Assembly (NCBI GenBank): GCA_021810815.1
Contig: JAJZHR010000208.1
Location: 1 to 5,364, forward strand
Length of the DNA stretch: 5,364 nt
Source of the DNA: Acidobacteriota bacterium
GTDB lineage: Bacteria; Acidobacteriota; Terriglobia; Terriglobales; Acidobacteriaceae
Direction: 5' to 3'
Shown here: in pieces, positions 1 through 5,364 of the stretch
Numbering within the stretch: the first letter of the stretch is position 1
Layout of the letters: every line of letters starts with the position of its first letter
Translations under genes and position numbers: made by a program
Notes under the pieces: model-generated
Seen by the model: only the letters and a program-made list of their open reading frames with translations
Database searches by the model: none
Told to the model about the DNA's origin: nothing

Positions 1-1
1 G

Positions 2-538
2 CACAAGCTCTTCGAGAAGAAGAACACGGCCGAGGACTACAAATTCCTCTGGGTGACGGACTTTCCATTCTTTGAGTGGGACGAGGCCGGCAAGACATGG
101 ACCTTCGCCCATCATCCCTTCACCTCTCCGCACGAGGACGACCTGACCTCTGGCCGGCTCACATCCGACCCCGGCGCTGTCCGCGCTCTGGCGTATGACA
201 TTGTGCTGAACGGAACCGAGCTTGGCTCGGGGTCGATCCGTATCCACCGGCAGGACGTGCAGGCGCAGATCTTCCGCGCCCTCGGCATGAGCGACGAAGA
301 GGCTCGCGAGCGCTTCGGCTTCTTCCTGGACGCGCTGGAGTATGGGACGCCGCCGCACGGCGGCATCGCCCTCGGCCTCGACCGCATCGCCATGATCCTT
401 GCCGGGGCGCCCAGCCTGCGCGAGGTGATCGCCTTCCCGAAGACGGCCAAGGCCATCGACCTGATGGTGGACGCGCCGACTCCGGTGAGCGACATCCAGC
501 TCCGCGACCTGCACATCCGCACCGTCACGCGCGGATAA
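2..538 (+). CDS. aspS: Aspartyl-tRNA synthetase, C-terminal part (5' end outside window)
   Basis: This enzyme charges tRNA-Asp with aspartate in the cytoplasm, using ATP. The window holds the last 178 codons, about 30% of the roughly 590-residue bacterial enzyme. The frame is open from base 2, and the GTG at 53 is an internal Val codon (FLWVTDFP), not a start. Visible class II catalytic-core features are WVTDFPFFEW near the start, the YDIVLNGTELGSGSIRIH stretch (about fragment residues 65-82), FGFFLDALEYGTPPHGG, and motif 3 GIALGLDR (about 121-128) with its ATP-binding Arg. The tail includes IAFPKTAKAIDLM, as in E. coli AspRS. It ends with TAA at 536-538. The N-terminal anticodon-binding domain is missing from the window, so I cannot tell whether it is the discriminating or the non-discriminating (Asp/Asn) form. 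No downstream partner is close enough to suggest an operon. Confidence 0.97.
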   Translation, partial: HKLFEKKNTAEDYKFLWVTDFPFFEWDEAGKTWTFAHHPFTSPHEDDLTSGRLTSDPGAVRALAYDIVLNGTELGSGSIRIHRQDVQAQIFRALGMSDEEARERFGFFLDALEYGTPPHGGIALGLDRIAMILAGAPSLREVIAFPKTAKAIDLMVDAPTPVSDIQLRDLHIRTVTRG

Positions 539-632
539 CACTGCCTCACCTCCGCCTCATGCACAGAGCCATCTTCCGCATCGCGTTTTTTCAGGTGTGG
601 GAGATGGTGTAAGTTGGAGCACGTTGCAAGCT

Positions 633-643
633 GAGGAAGAGGT
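633..643 (+). promoter_or_regulatory. Shine-Dalgarno region of the B3 lactamase gene
   Basis: A purine-rich run holds GAGG at 633-636 and GAGGT at 639-643. The second copy lies 5 bases before the ATG at 649 and fixes that start. The 110-bp gap upstream (539-648) has no gene and no promoter that I would defend. Confidence 0.7.
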
Positions 644-648
644 GGGTC

Positions 649-1542
649 ATGCAAAAGTTGCTACGCTCATTCGCTGAGGTCGCGCTGGCCTCGCTGATAG
701 TTCTCGTTGGACTTGCGCAAGCCTCCTTCGCGGAGATGCATCCGGATTGGACAGCGCCGCTTCCCCCCTTTCATATCGCTGGCAATTTGTATTACGTCGG
801 AAGCAGGGACCTGGCGTCGTACCTCATCGTCACGCCGGATGGAGACATTCTCATCAACAGCAATCTTCAGAGCTCGCCCGCACAGATTCAGCGGAGCGTG
901 GAGAGTCTGGGGTTCAAGTTCAGCGATGTGAAAATCCTGCTCATCAGCCACGCTCATTTCGACCATGCCGCAGGCAGCGCCGCCATCCTGCGAAAGACCG
1001 GCGCGAAGTACATGGTGATGGACGCGGATGTACCCGTCGTTGAGAGCGGCGGAAGGAAGGACTTCGCCTATCCCAACGATCACTATCCTCCCGCAAAGGT
1101 GGATCGCGTGCTTCACGATGGGGATCTGGTGCGCCTGGGTGGAACCGTGCTGGTCGCTCACAAGACTCCCGGCCACACGCCCGGATGCACGACCTGGACC
1201 ATGCAGGTGATGGATGCAGGCAAGCTGCGAAACGTAGTGATCGTGGGAAGCTGGAACGTGAATGCGGGCTATCGGCTGGTGGATCGGCCCGGCAAACCGG
1301 CCTCGTACCCCGGCATCGCAGCGGACTACCAGAAGACCTTCGCCATCCTCAAGAGCCTGCCGTGCGACATCTTTCTGGGAGCGCATGGCGGCTACTTCGG
1401 CATGCTGGCAAAATTGCAGCGGGCCAAAGCTGGAGCCAGCGACGTCTGGATCGATCCGGCTGGATATCGCGCAGCAGTGGAGGAGAAGGAACGCGCCTTC
1501 GAAGCGGAGTTGAAGAAGCAGCAAAGTGACGTGAGCCACTGA
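649..1542 (+). CDS. Subclass B3 metallo-beta-lactamase, secreted
   Basis: Predicted periplasmic zinc hydrolase of 297 aa that would open the beta-lactam ring of penicillins, cephalosporins and carbapenems. Residues 1-28 look like a signal peptide: basic start, hydrophobic core VALASLIVLVGLA, probable cleavage after SFA. The MBL fold follows, with HAHFDH at 101-106 (His101, His103, Asp105, His106), His176 in GHTPGC, and His246 in LGAHGGYFGM. These correspond to the B3 ligand set H116/H118/D120/H121/H196/H263. The Cys of subclasses B1 and B2 (position 221) is absent from the equivalent region, GSWNVNAGY, which supports B3. The early strand YYVGSRDLASYLIVTPDGDILIN is typical of B3. Length fits B3 precursors (about 280-300). 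A charged helical tail (EEKERAFEAELKKQQ) closes the protein. No AmpR- or BlaI-like regulator lies beside it, so expression may be constitutive. Another MBL-fold hydrolase, such as a lactonase, is possible but less likely given the ligand pattern and C-terminal half. Actual beta-lactamase activity is inferred. Confidence 0.9.
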   Translation: MQKLLRSFAEVALASLIVLVGLAQASFAEMHPDWTAPLPPFHIAGNLYYVGSRDLASYLIVTPDGDILINSNLQSSPAQIQRSVESLGFKFSDVKILLISHAHFDHAAGSAAILRKTGAKYMVMDADVPVVESGGRKDFAYPNDHYPPAKVDRVLHDGDLVRLGGTVLVAHKTPGHTPGCTTWTMQVMDAGKLRNVVIVGSWNVNAGYRLVDRPGKPASYPGIAADYQKTFAILKSLPCDIFLGAHGGYFGMLAKLQRAKAGASDVWIDPAGYRAAVEEKERAFEAELKKQQSDVSH

Positions 1543-1654
1543 GGAAGATTCGAACACCAGCCAGTGGATGAAAATAAAATTTCACCTCGTCAATAATCTG
1601 CATCCAACCAGTGCGGACATTTCAAATGTCTCAAGACACCAACAGGGAGTTCGG
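1543..1654 (+). promoter_or_regulatory. AT-rich leader and likely promoter region of the repeat-rich secreted protein gene
   Basis: This 112-bp gap is clearly richer in A/T than its surroundings. TAAAAT at 1575-1580 and AATAAT at 1592-1597 each match the -10 consensus at five of six positions, but neither has a good -35 at normal spacing, so the exact promoter is uncertain. The same gap holds the palindrome at 1616-1630 and the Shine-Dalgarno GGGAG at 1645-1649. An in-frame ATG at 1568 lies here but has no ribosome binding site. Confidence 0.35.
1616..1630. promoter_or_regulatory. Perfect 15-bp palindrome, candidate operator or small RNA hairpin
   Basis: GACATTT-C-AAATGTC is a perfect 7-bp inverted repeat around one central base. 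It ends 24 bases before the ATG at 1655 and 14 bases before the Shine-Dalgarno. As DNA it has the size of a dimeric repressor half-site pair. As RNA it could form a 6-bp stem with a UCA loop just upstream of the ribosome site. No regulator is encoded next to it, and I do not recognise it as the site of a known family. Confidence 0.35.
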
Positions 1655-2299
1655 ATGAAGATACAGCCATTGATGGTCAGAATTGCGCGGTCGATGATGG
1701 GACCGGTTCTGATCGCAGCAATCGGATTAGTCGCTGCACCGGGGCAGCCGCTCCAGGGTTCCCATGGCGGGCAACAGGACAATCAGGATCACGGGAACCA
1801 GGGTCATGGCAATGGTAATGGCAATCATGGCCATGGGAACCAGGGTCACGGCAACCAGGGTCACGGGAACCAAGGCTATGGGAACCAGCAGGGCCACCAG
1901 GATCAGGGCCGTGGAAATCAGGGCCACGATCAGGGACGTGGCAATCAGGGTTACGGAAACCAGGGCAATGGGTTTCAAGGTCAGGGAGATCAGGGCCATG
2001 GGAACCAGGGAAATTTTCGCTTCCGTAATCAGGACAGGGCCCATTTCCAATCGCGCTACAGGACGGATATCGGCCGCTGGCGCAACCACCCGGAGGGCCG
2101 CCCATTCTTTGCTCCCGGGCAGCGAATCCCCAACAATTATTGGGTTCAGCCGGTTCCCCAGTCCTACTACGCTGACACTCCCCCGCCGCCGCCGGGATAT
2201 CAGTACGGCTATTCCAACGGATACATTGTGGCCTACAACCCCACCACCCGCATCATCGCGGACGTGATGGATCTGGTGGGAGCTGCGACCGGGCGCTGA
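1655..2299 (+). CDS. Secreted Gly/Asn/Gln/His-repeat protein with RcnB/DUF1236-like C-terminal domain
   Basis: Unrecognised secreted protein of 214 aa. I chose the ATG at 1655 because GGGAG (1645-1649) lies 5 bases upstream and the protein then opens with a signal peptide: basic residues in MVRIAR, hydrophobic core PVLIAAIGLVAA. The in-frame ATG at 1568 would add 29 residues before that signal and has no Shine-Dalgarno. Residues 36-120 are low complexity, built from NQGHG-like pentads (also NQGYG, DQGRG) with ten His and no Cys. Residues 121-150 are Arg- and aromatic-rich. Residues 150-206 hold GQRIPNNYW, QPVPQSYY, a PPPPPGYQYGY segment and IVAYNPTTRIIADVMD. This resembles the short periplasmic domains RcnB (PF11776) and DUF1236 (PF06823): a small beta-rich domain ending in a hydrophobic 'R-I-I-x-V' strand. 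Apart from Lys2 it has no lysine; its positive charge comes from Arg. The His-rich region could bind metal, by analogy with RcnB's link to Ni/Co homeostasis, but that is inference. A stem-loop lies 24 bp after the stop codon. Confidence 0.8.
   Translation: MKIQPLMVRIARSMMGPVLIAAIGLVAAPGQPLQGSHGGQQDNQDHGNQGHGNGNGNHGHGNQGHGNQGHGNQGYGNQQGHQDQGRGNQGHDQGRGNQGYGNQGNGFQGQGDQGHGNQGNFRFRNQDRAHFQSRYRTDIGRWRNHPEGRPFFAPGQRIPNNYWVQPVPQSYYADTPPPPPGYQYGYSNGYIVAYNPTTRIIADVMDLVGAATGR
1760..2014 (+). repeat. In-frame degenerate 15-bp minisatellite coding for NQGHG-like pentads
   Basis: The 15-base unit GGGAACCAGGGTCAC (Gly-Asn-Gln-Gly-His) appears as three contiguous copies at 1835-1849, 1850-1864 and 1865-1879. 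The third is degenerate and encodes GNQGY. Another copy is at 1793-1807, with decayed or interrupted copies through to about 2014. All unit lengths are multiples of three, so the frame is kept. Third bases vary (GGT/GGC/GGG, CAT/CAC, AAT/AAC), so most copies are old and held by selection on the protein, while the 1835-1864 pair is nearly identical and so recent. Confidence 0.85.
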
Positions 2300-2322
2300 G
2301 CGCATTCGAGCCGTGCAGACAT

Positions 2323-2354
2323 CGAAGGCCGCCGGATGCATTCGGCGGTCTTCG
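2323..2354. terminator. Strong 12-bp stem-loop after the repeat-protein gene, probable terminator
   Basis: CGAAGGCCGCCG (2323-2334) pairs with CGGCGGTCTTCG (2343-2354) over 12 consecutive pairs, one of them G-U, around the 8-base loop GATGCATT. It starts 24 bases after the TGA at 2297-2299 and is the most stable hairpin I noticed between genes. No T-run follows on the plus strand, so it is not a classic intrinsic terminator. It could be a T-poor terminator, a 3'-end stabiliser, or work with Rho. Confidence 0.55.
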
Positions 2355-2487
2355 CCGTTGCAGGTTACCCTTGTGGAAGCGGCTTGAATCTCCAGCGCGC
2401 CCGCAGCAAAAGCTCCGCGATCTCCTTTGGTTCGCCTCACCGGCTTGCTCCCGCGCAGACCCCTCAAGCATCCAACATGCAGACCCG
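2355..2487. other. Intergenic region before the MFS gene, no clear promoter seen
   Basis: This 133-bp stretch lies between the stem-loop and the ATG at 2488. It stays open in the MFS frame back to a TTG at 2371, but that 39-residue extension (WKRLESPARPQQKL and onward) is not hydrophobic or MFS-like. I found no good -10/-35 pair and no Shine-Dalgarno close to 2488. The gene may be expressed from a weak or non-canonical promoter in this interval. Confidence 0.4.
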
Positions 2488-3801
2488 ATGACACAGACGC
2501 AGATCCTGAGCCGGTACGCACACGCATGGCGAGCCCTTCGCCATCGCAACTTCCGCCTGTTCTTCACTGGCCAGAGCATCTCCCTCATCGGAACCTGGAT
2601 GACGCGGATCGCCACCAGTTGGCTGGTCTACCGCCTGACGGGATCAGCCCTTCTGCTCGGCATTGTCGGCTTCGCGGGACAAATCCCGACGTTCATCCTG
2701 GCTCCGTTCGCAGGCGTCCTCATGGAGCGGCTGAGCCGCCGCAGCCTTCTTGTCTGGACCCAGGCACTGGCTGCTGTACAGTCTCTCGCCATGGCCGCGC
2801 TCACGCTGAGGCGCATCATTACGATCCACGAAATCATCGCTCTCAGTGTCTTGCAGGGCGTCATCAACGCCTTCGACATGCCCGGCCGCCAGTCCTTCCT
2901 GGTGCAGATGGTGGACGACAAGCAGGATCTCGGGAATGCGATCGCCCTGAACTCCTCCATCGTGAATCTCGCCCGGCTGATCGGCCCGGCGCTCGCTGGT
3001 CTGGTCATCGCTGCCGTTGGCGAGGGCTACTGCTTCGCGATCGACGGCTTCAGCTACTTCGCCGTCATCGCTTCCCTGCTGATGATGCGCGTCACGCCCG
3101 TCGAAGCCGCTCGCCCGACCAGCAGCATGCTCGCGCAGCTCAAAGAGGGATGGGCCTATGTCGTCGGCTTCCACCCCATCCGCACCATTCTTCTGCTCTT
3201 CGCTCTGCTCAGCCTGATGGGCATGCCCTTCATGGTGCTGATGCCCATCTTCGCCTCGCAGGTGTTTCATGGCGGGCCGAACACGCTCGGCTATCTCACG
3301 GGAGCCTCCGGAGTCGGAGCTCTCGCCTCCGCGCTCTCGCTCGCGTTTCGCAAGTCCGTCCGCGGCCTCACCACCATGATCCAGGTCGCCGCCGCCGTTT
3401 TCGGCGGAGGTCTCGTCCTCTTCGGCTTCTCCCGCAGCCTTCCGCTCTCGCTCATCCTGATGCTCTTTGTCGGCTTCGGCATGATGCAAGGGCTGGCAGC
3501 AAGCAACACCGTGATCCAGACCCTGGTGCCGGAGGAAATGCGCGGCCGCGCGATGAGCTATTACACGATGGCCTTCGTAGGCATGGCGCCCTTCGGCAGC
3601 CTGCTTGCCGGATGGCTGGCGCACCGCTTCGGAGCGCCGCACGCCGTCATCATCACGGGTGCCTTCTGCCTGGCTGGGTCTGCCTGGTTCACCACACAGC
3701 TTCCGTCGGTCCGGAAAATCATGCGCCCGATCTACATCGAGATGGGAATCCTGCAAACGCCCATGGACGCTCCCCTCGATGAGCGGGTCGGCAGCAACTG
3801 A
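2488..3801 (+). CDS. MFS transporter, MFS_3 / EntS-like exporter family
   Basis: Inner-membrane transporter of 437 aa with about 12 predicted TM helices, the normal size for MFS_3 (PF05977), whose best-known member is the enterobactin exporter EntS. It opens with FRLFFTGQSISLIGTWM (about 22-38), the typical TM1 of this family. The motif A-like loop GVLMERLSRRSLL (76-88) joins TM2 and TM3. FDMPGRQSFLVQMV (129-142) and NLARLIGPALAG (160-171) are strongly characteristic of TM4-TM5. The second half has the family loop TLVPEEMRGRAMSYY (345-359), then MAPFGSLLAGWLAHRFG. Start at 2488 gives the standard short N-terminus before TM1; the upstream TTG at 2371 would add an uncharged, non-family extension. 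No Shine-Dalgarno is obvious, so the start rests on homology alone. The substrate cannot be read from sequence; family members export siderophores, drugs and other small molecules. Nothing nearby indicates siderophore synthesis. The gene is convergent with the rhomboid gene, 12 bp apart. Confidence 0.9.
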   Translation: MTQTQILSRYAHAWRALRHRNFRLFFTGQSISLIGTWMTRIATSWLVYRLTGSALLLGIVGFAGQIPTFILAPFAGVLMERLSRRSLLVWTQALAAVQSLAMAALTLRRIITIHEIIALSVLQGVINAFDMPGRQSFLVQMVDDKQDLGNAIALNSSIVNLARLIGPALAGLVIAAVGEGYCFAIDGFSYFAVIASLLMMRVTPVEAARPTSSMLAQLKEGWAYVVGFHPIRTILLLFALLSLMGMPFMVLMPIFASQVFHGGPNTLGYLTGASGVGALASALSLAFRKSVRGLTTMIQVAAAVFGGGLVLFGFSRSLPLSLILMLFVGFGMMQGLAASNTVIQTLVPEEMRGRAMSYYTMAFVGMAPFGSLLAGWLAHRFGAPHAVIITGAFCLAGSAWFTTQLPSVRKIMRPIYIEMGILQTPMDAPLDERVGSN

Positions 3802-3813
3802 GCCCGGCTATTC

Positions 3814-4644
3814 CTAATTCATCCAGTGGCGGTCGTTCGGGTCCTTCTTCGCGTCGGGATCGATGTAGCGGCCATCCTTGTCGAAGTGGACTTCCTTGTC
3901 CTGCTTGCGCATGTAGACCTGGAACTTTTTGGCTGCCTTGCGGCGCTTCCAGCGGTAGTAGCTGTTGCGCAGCGCGAAATACCGCTCGCTCGATGCATAT
4001 GTGAAGCCGCGGCGGGGAGCCCATTTGGCGTAGAGATAGCCGAACAGAGCGCCGCCCAGATGCGCCACGTAGGCAACGCCCGCAGGGCCCCGCACCAGGC
4101 TCGCGACCGCCAGAAGGATGTAGATGGCGACCAGGTATTTCGCCTTGATCTGGACCAGGAAGAACACCAGCAACTGCTGCTCGCCGAAAAACACGCCGAA
4201 CGCCACCAGCAGCCCGAAGATCGCCCCGGAAGCTCCCACCGTCGCAACGTAGGGCGTGAGGCCGAAGATGTGGCTGTAGCCAGCGGCGACCGACGTCAGA
4301 CCGGCCCCGATGAGCGAAACGAAGTAGATCTCCGTCAGCCACCGCTCGCCGAAGCTCGACTCAAGGTACGAGCCGATGAACCACAAGGTGAGCATATTGA
4401 ACAGAATGTGCATGATGCCCGCATGCAGGAATCCATAGGTGATGACCTGCCACACTTCACCGTGCAGGACGGCTGCGGGGATCAGCTCCAGGTGGAGCGC
4501 GAGCAGATCCCCAGCCTCCGGGGCGACCCATCCCAGCAGCGCCATCACGAAGAAGACCGCGACGTTCGCCAGCACCAGCTTCTTCACCGCTCCGTGGAAG
4601 GGCGGCAAGGTCATGACGATCGGACTGCTGCTATTGCGCGGCAT
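3814..4644 (-). CDS. Rhomboid-family intramembrane serine protease
   Basis: Polytopic inner-membrane protease of 276 aa that cleaves TM segments of other membrane proteins. The core has the six-helix bacterial arrangement. Residues 23-40 form TM1. HAGIMHILFNM (74-84) in TM2 gives the conserved His and the oxyanion Asn83. GASGAIFG (137-144) in TM4 carries the nucleophile Ser139. AHLGGALFGYLYA (194-206) in TM6 carries the catalytic His195. The Ser-His dyad is intact, so it should be active rather than a pseudoprotease. After TM6 comes a cytosolic tail of about 70 residues, very basic at first (RWKRRKAAKKFQVYMRKQDK), then Asp-rich (DKDGRYIDPDAKKDPNDRHWMN). GlpG-type enzymes lack this tail. Start ATG at 4642-4644 has AGGA (4653-4656) 8 bases upstream; Met11 is an alternative without better support. 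It lies 33 bp downstream of the M28 peptidase on the same strand, so they are probably cotranscribed. The natural substrate is unknown. Confidence 0.93.
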   Translation of the reverse strand: MPRNSSSPIVMTLPPFHGAVKKLVLANVAVFFVMALLGWVAPEAGDLLALHLELIPAAVLHGEVWQVITYGFLHAGIMHILFNMLTLWFIGSYLESSFGERWLTEIYFVSLIGAGLTSVAAGYSHIFGLTPYVATVGASGAIFGLLVAFGVFFGEQQLLVFFLVQIKAKYLVAIYILLAVASLVRGPAGVAYVAHLGGALFGYLYAKWAPRRGFTYASSERYFALRNSYYRWKRRKAAKKFQVYMRKQDKEVHFDKDGRYIDPDAKKDPNDRHWMN

Positions 4645-4652
4645 TTCTCTGT

Positions 4653-4656
4653 TCCT
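4653..4656 (-). promoter_or_regulatory. Shine-Dalgarno of the rhomboid gene
   Basis: AGGA on the minus strand, 8 bases before the ATG at 4644. It lies in the 33-bp gap after the M28 peptidase stop codon. No promoter or hairpin is evident in that short gap, which favours translation from a shared transcript. Confidence 0.55.
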
Positions 4657-4677
4657 GTCCCGTTCGCGCGGGCCAAA

Positions 4678-5364
4678 TCACTTCGCTGGCGCGGCTGTGG
4701 TCTTGGTGTGGTCCAGGTTGATCGGCGGATGCGGAGAATACGGCAAGGGCGTCGCCACCAGGCTGCGGTGCCCGGCCGCATCCACTGCGCGCAGGCCAAA
4801 GATCACATTGTCCTTGGACATCGGCAGCGTGACGTTGGTTGCAGCCTTGGCATCGTACATGCGCTGCCAATCCGGAGCCGACGTGTCGCGCCAGACCACC
4901 TCGAATTGCGTCCCCACAGGCGAGCCATCGCCCGGCTCCCAGCTCAGCTTGCTCACGTTCTCCTGGGCCTGAATGTCCAGGCGCACATTCTTCGGCGCGG
5001 GCGGAGCGGAGGCGAGCACCGCCAGCGTCGCCGCATTCGCTTTCGCCACGCGCGCCACGTAGTTGAAGTCGACGAACTGCAGCATGTCGCCATACTGCAC
5101 TCCGTTCACCTTGCGAACGTCCTGGTGCTGGTGGTTGTAGTCCTCGCGCCATTCCGTGACGCGCACGGCGGCGAAGCCCTGCTGGTTGAAGCTGTAGTGG
5201 TCGCCGCCCCGGCCAAACCGGTCCTGCCGGAAGATGAGCACCGGATGGAAGCCCGTGCTGTAGGTCCGGCTGGCGTCCACCATGGCCCGCGCCAGCTCCC
5301 GCGACGACGAATCGTTCTCTCCGCCGAAGCCGCGCAGAATCTGCAACTGCTGCGGCGTGGTCAC
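4678..5364 (-). CDS. M28-family zinc peptidase with FN3-like tail, C-terminal part (5' end outside window)
   Basis: C-terminal 228 residues of a probable secreted or periplasmic di-zinc aminopeptidase/carboxypeptidase of family M28. The frame is open to the window edge, and the GTG there is most likely an internal Val (VTTPQQLQILRGFGGENDSSSRELARAM). RFGRGGDHYSFNQQGFAAVRVTE (about 49-71) is the family's last metal-site segment, with His56 of GGDHxxF as the expected zinc ligand. It is followed by EDYNHQHQD and YGDMLQFVDFNYVARVAKANAATLA, the usual closing helix of the peptidase domain. Residues 123-208 look like a fibronectin-III-type beta-sandwich (PKNVRLDI, KLSWEPG, FEVVWR, NVIFGLRAVDAAGHRS), a known C-terminal addition in this family. 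A Pro/Lys-containing tail ends at TGA (4678-4680). The other zinc ligands (HxD, Glu-Glu, Asp) and any signal peptide lie beyond the edge. It is followed after 33 bp by the rhomboid gene. Confidence 0.88.
   Translation of the reverse strand: MTTPQQLQILRGFGGENDSSSRELARAMVDASRTYSTGFHPVLIFRQDRFGRGGDHYSFNQQGFAAVRVTEWREDYNHQHQDVRKVNGVQYGDMLQFVDFNYVARVAKANAATLAVLASAPPAPKNVRLDIQAQENVSKLSWEPGDGSPVGTQFEVVWRDTSAPDWQRMYDAKAATNVTLPMSKDNVIFGLRAVDAAGHRSLVATPLPYSPHPPINLDHTKTTAAPAK

Noticed and set aside
541..600. Possible aspS terminator at the T-run 586-591
   Set aside because: The T-run is there, but I could not find a compact stem just before it; only a long-range, bulged CGCGGAT/ATCGCG pairing is possible.
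586..613. Possible promoter for the lactamase gene (TTTTTT at 586-591 with TGTAAG at 608-613)
   Set aside because: The -10 matches only four of six bases and the -35 is poor, so it is indistinguishable from chance.
667..1557. Long open frame of 296 codons on the minus strand opposite the metallo-beta-lactamase
   Set aside because: It is in antisense register to a clearly real gene, its translation is His/Arg/Gly-rich without domains, and it lacks a ribosome site. It is a GC-bias shadow.
1568..1654. Earlier ATG start for the repeat-rich protein
   Set aside because: It has no Shine-Dalgarno and would put 29 polar residues ahead of the signal peptide; the ATG at 1655 has GGGAG at good spacing.
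1760..2014. Collagen-like or CRISPR-like interpretation of the repeats
   Set aside because: The unit is a 5-residue codon repeat without the Gly-X-Y triplet period, and there are no unique spacers between conserved longer repeats.
2371..2487. N-terminal extension of the MFS gene from a TTG at 2371
   Set aside because: The added 39 residues lack family resemblance and hydrophobic character, and the ATG at 2488 gives the normal MFS_3 N-terminus.
1727..2527. 266-codon minus-strand frame opposite the repeat protein, with a hydrophobic Ala/Leu/Val/Ile-rich stretch that could pass for membrane segments
   Set aside because: The hydrophobic pattern is the mirror of the repeat codons (for example CAG/GGT/AAC read backwards), runs across the stem-loop and gene boundary, and has no family features.
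2427..3782. Very long plus-strand frame (about 451 codons) overlapping the MFS gene
   Set aside because: The product is Arg/Pro/His-rich with no domain, while the other frame gives a textbook MFS protein.
4439..4972. 177-codon plus-strand frame opposite the rhomboid/M28 junction
   Set aside because: It crosses the boundary of two well-supported minus-strand genes and has a Ser/Arg/Pro-rich translation with no recognisable domain.

Overview
This window reads as an ordinary chromosomal stretch from a GC-rich Gram-negative bacterium. The gene types are a secreted subclass B3 metallo-beta-lactamase, an MFS_3-type exporter, a rhomboid protease with a long basic tail, and an M28 peptidase with a fibronectin-III-like tail. 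Together with G/C-rich third codon positions, they make me think of the phylum Acidobacteriota (class Terriglobia). That placement is an inference from protein character and remembered family members, not from a marker gene search.

Layout. (1) Bases 2-538, plus strand, are the last third of aspS (aspartyl-tRNA synthetase), cut by the left edge. (2) After a 110-bp gap comes a complete subclass B3 metallo-beta-lactamase with a signal peptide and all six expected zinc ligands (649-1542). (3) After a 112-bp gap, the most AT-rich part of the window and one holding a perfect 15-bp palindrome, comes a small secreted protein (1655-2299). It has a Gly/Asn/Gln/His repeat region and a C-terminal domain resembling the RcnB or DUF1236 families. 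(4) A 188-bp gap follows with a strong 12-bp stem-loop, probably the end of that transcript. Then comes a 12-TM MFS transporter (2488-3801). (5) On the minus strand, convergent with the MFS gene and only 12 bp from it, is a rhomboid intramembrane serine protease (3814-4644). It is preceded on its own strand, 33 bp away, by the C-terminal part of an M28-family zinc peptidase (4678-5364) that runs off the right edge. The last two probably form an operon.

How the genes work together. The plus-strand genes are separated by gaps of over 100 bp and look like independent units. The lactamase and the exporter are both plausible intrinsic-resistance genes, but nothing in the sequence ties them together. 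The minus-strand pair joins two proteases with different locations, one extracytoplasmic and one in the membrane.

I saw no tRNA or rRNA gene, CRISPR array, insertion sequence, attachment site or phage gene. I do not see a convincing new multi-gene system. The items most worth a second look are the repeat-rich secreted protein with its upstream palindrome, and the chromosomal B3 lactamase.
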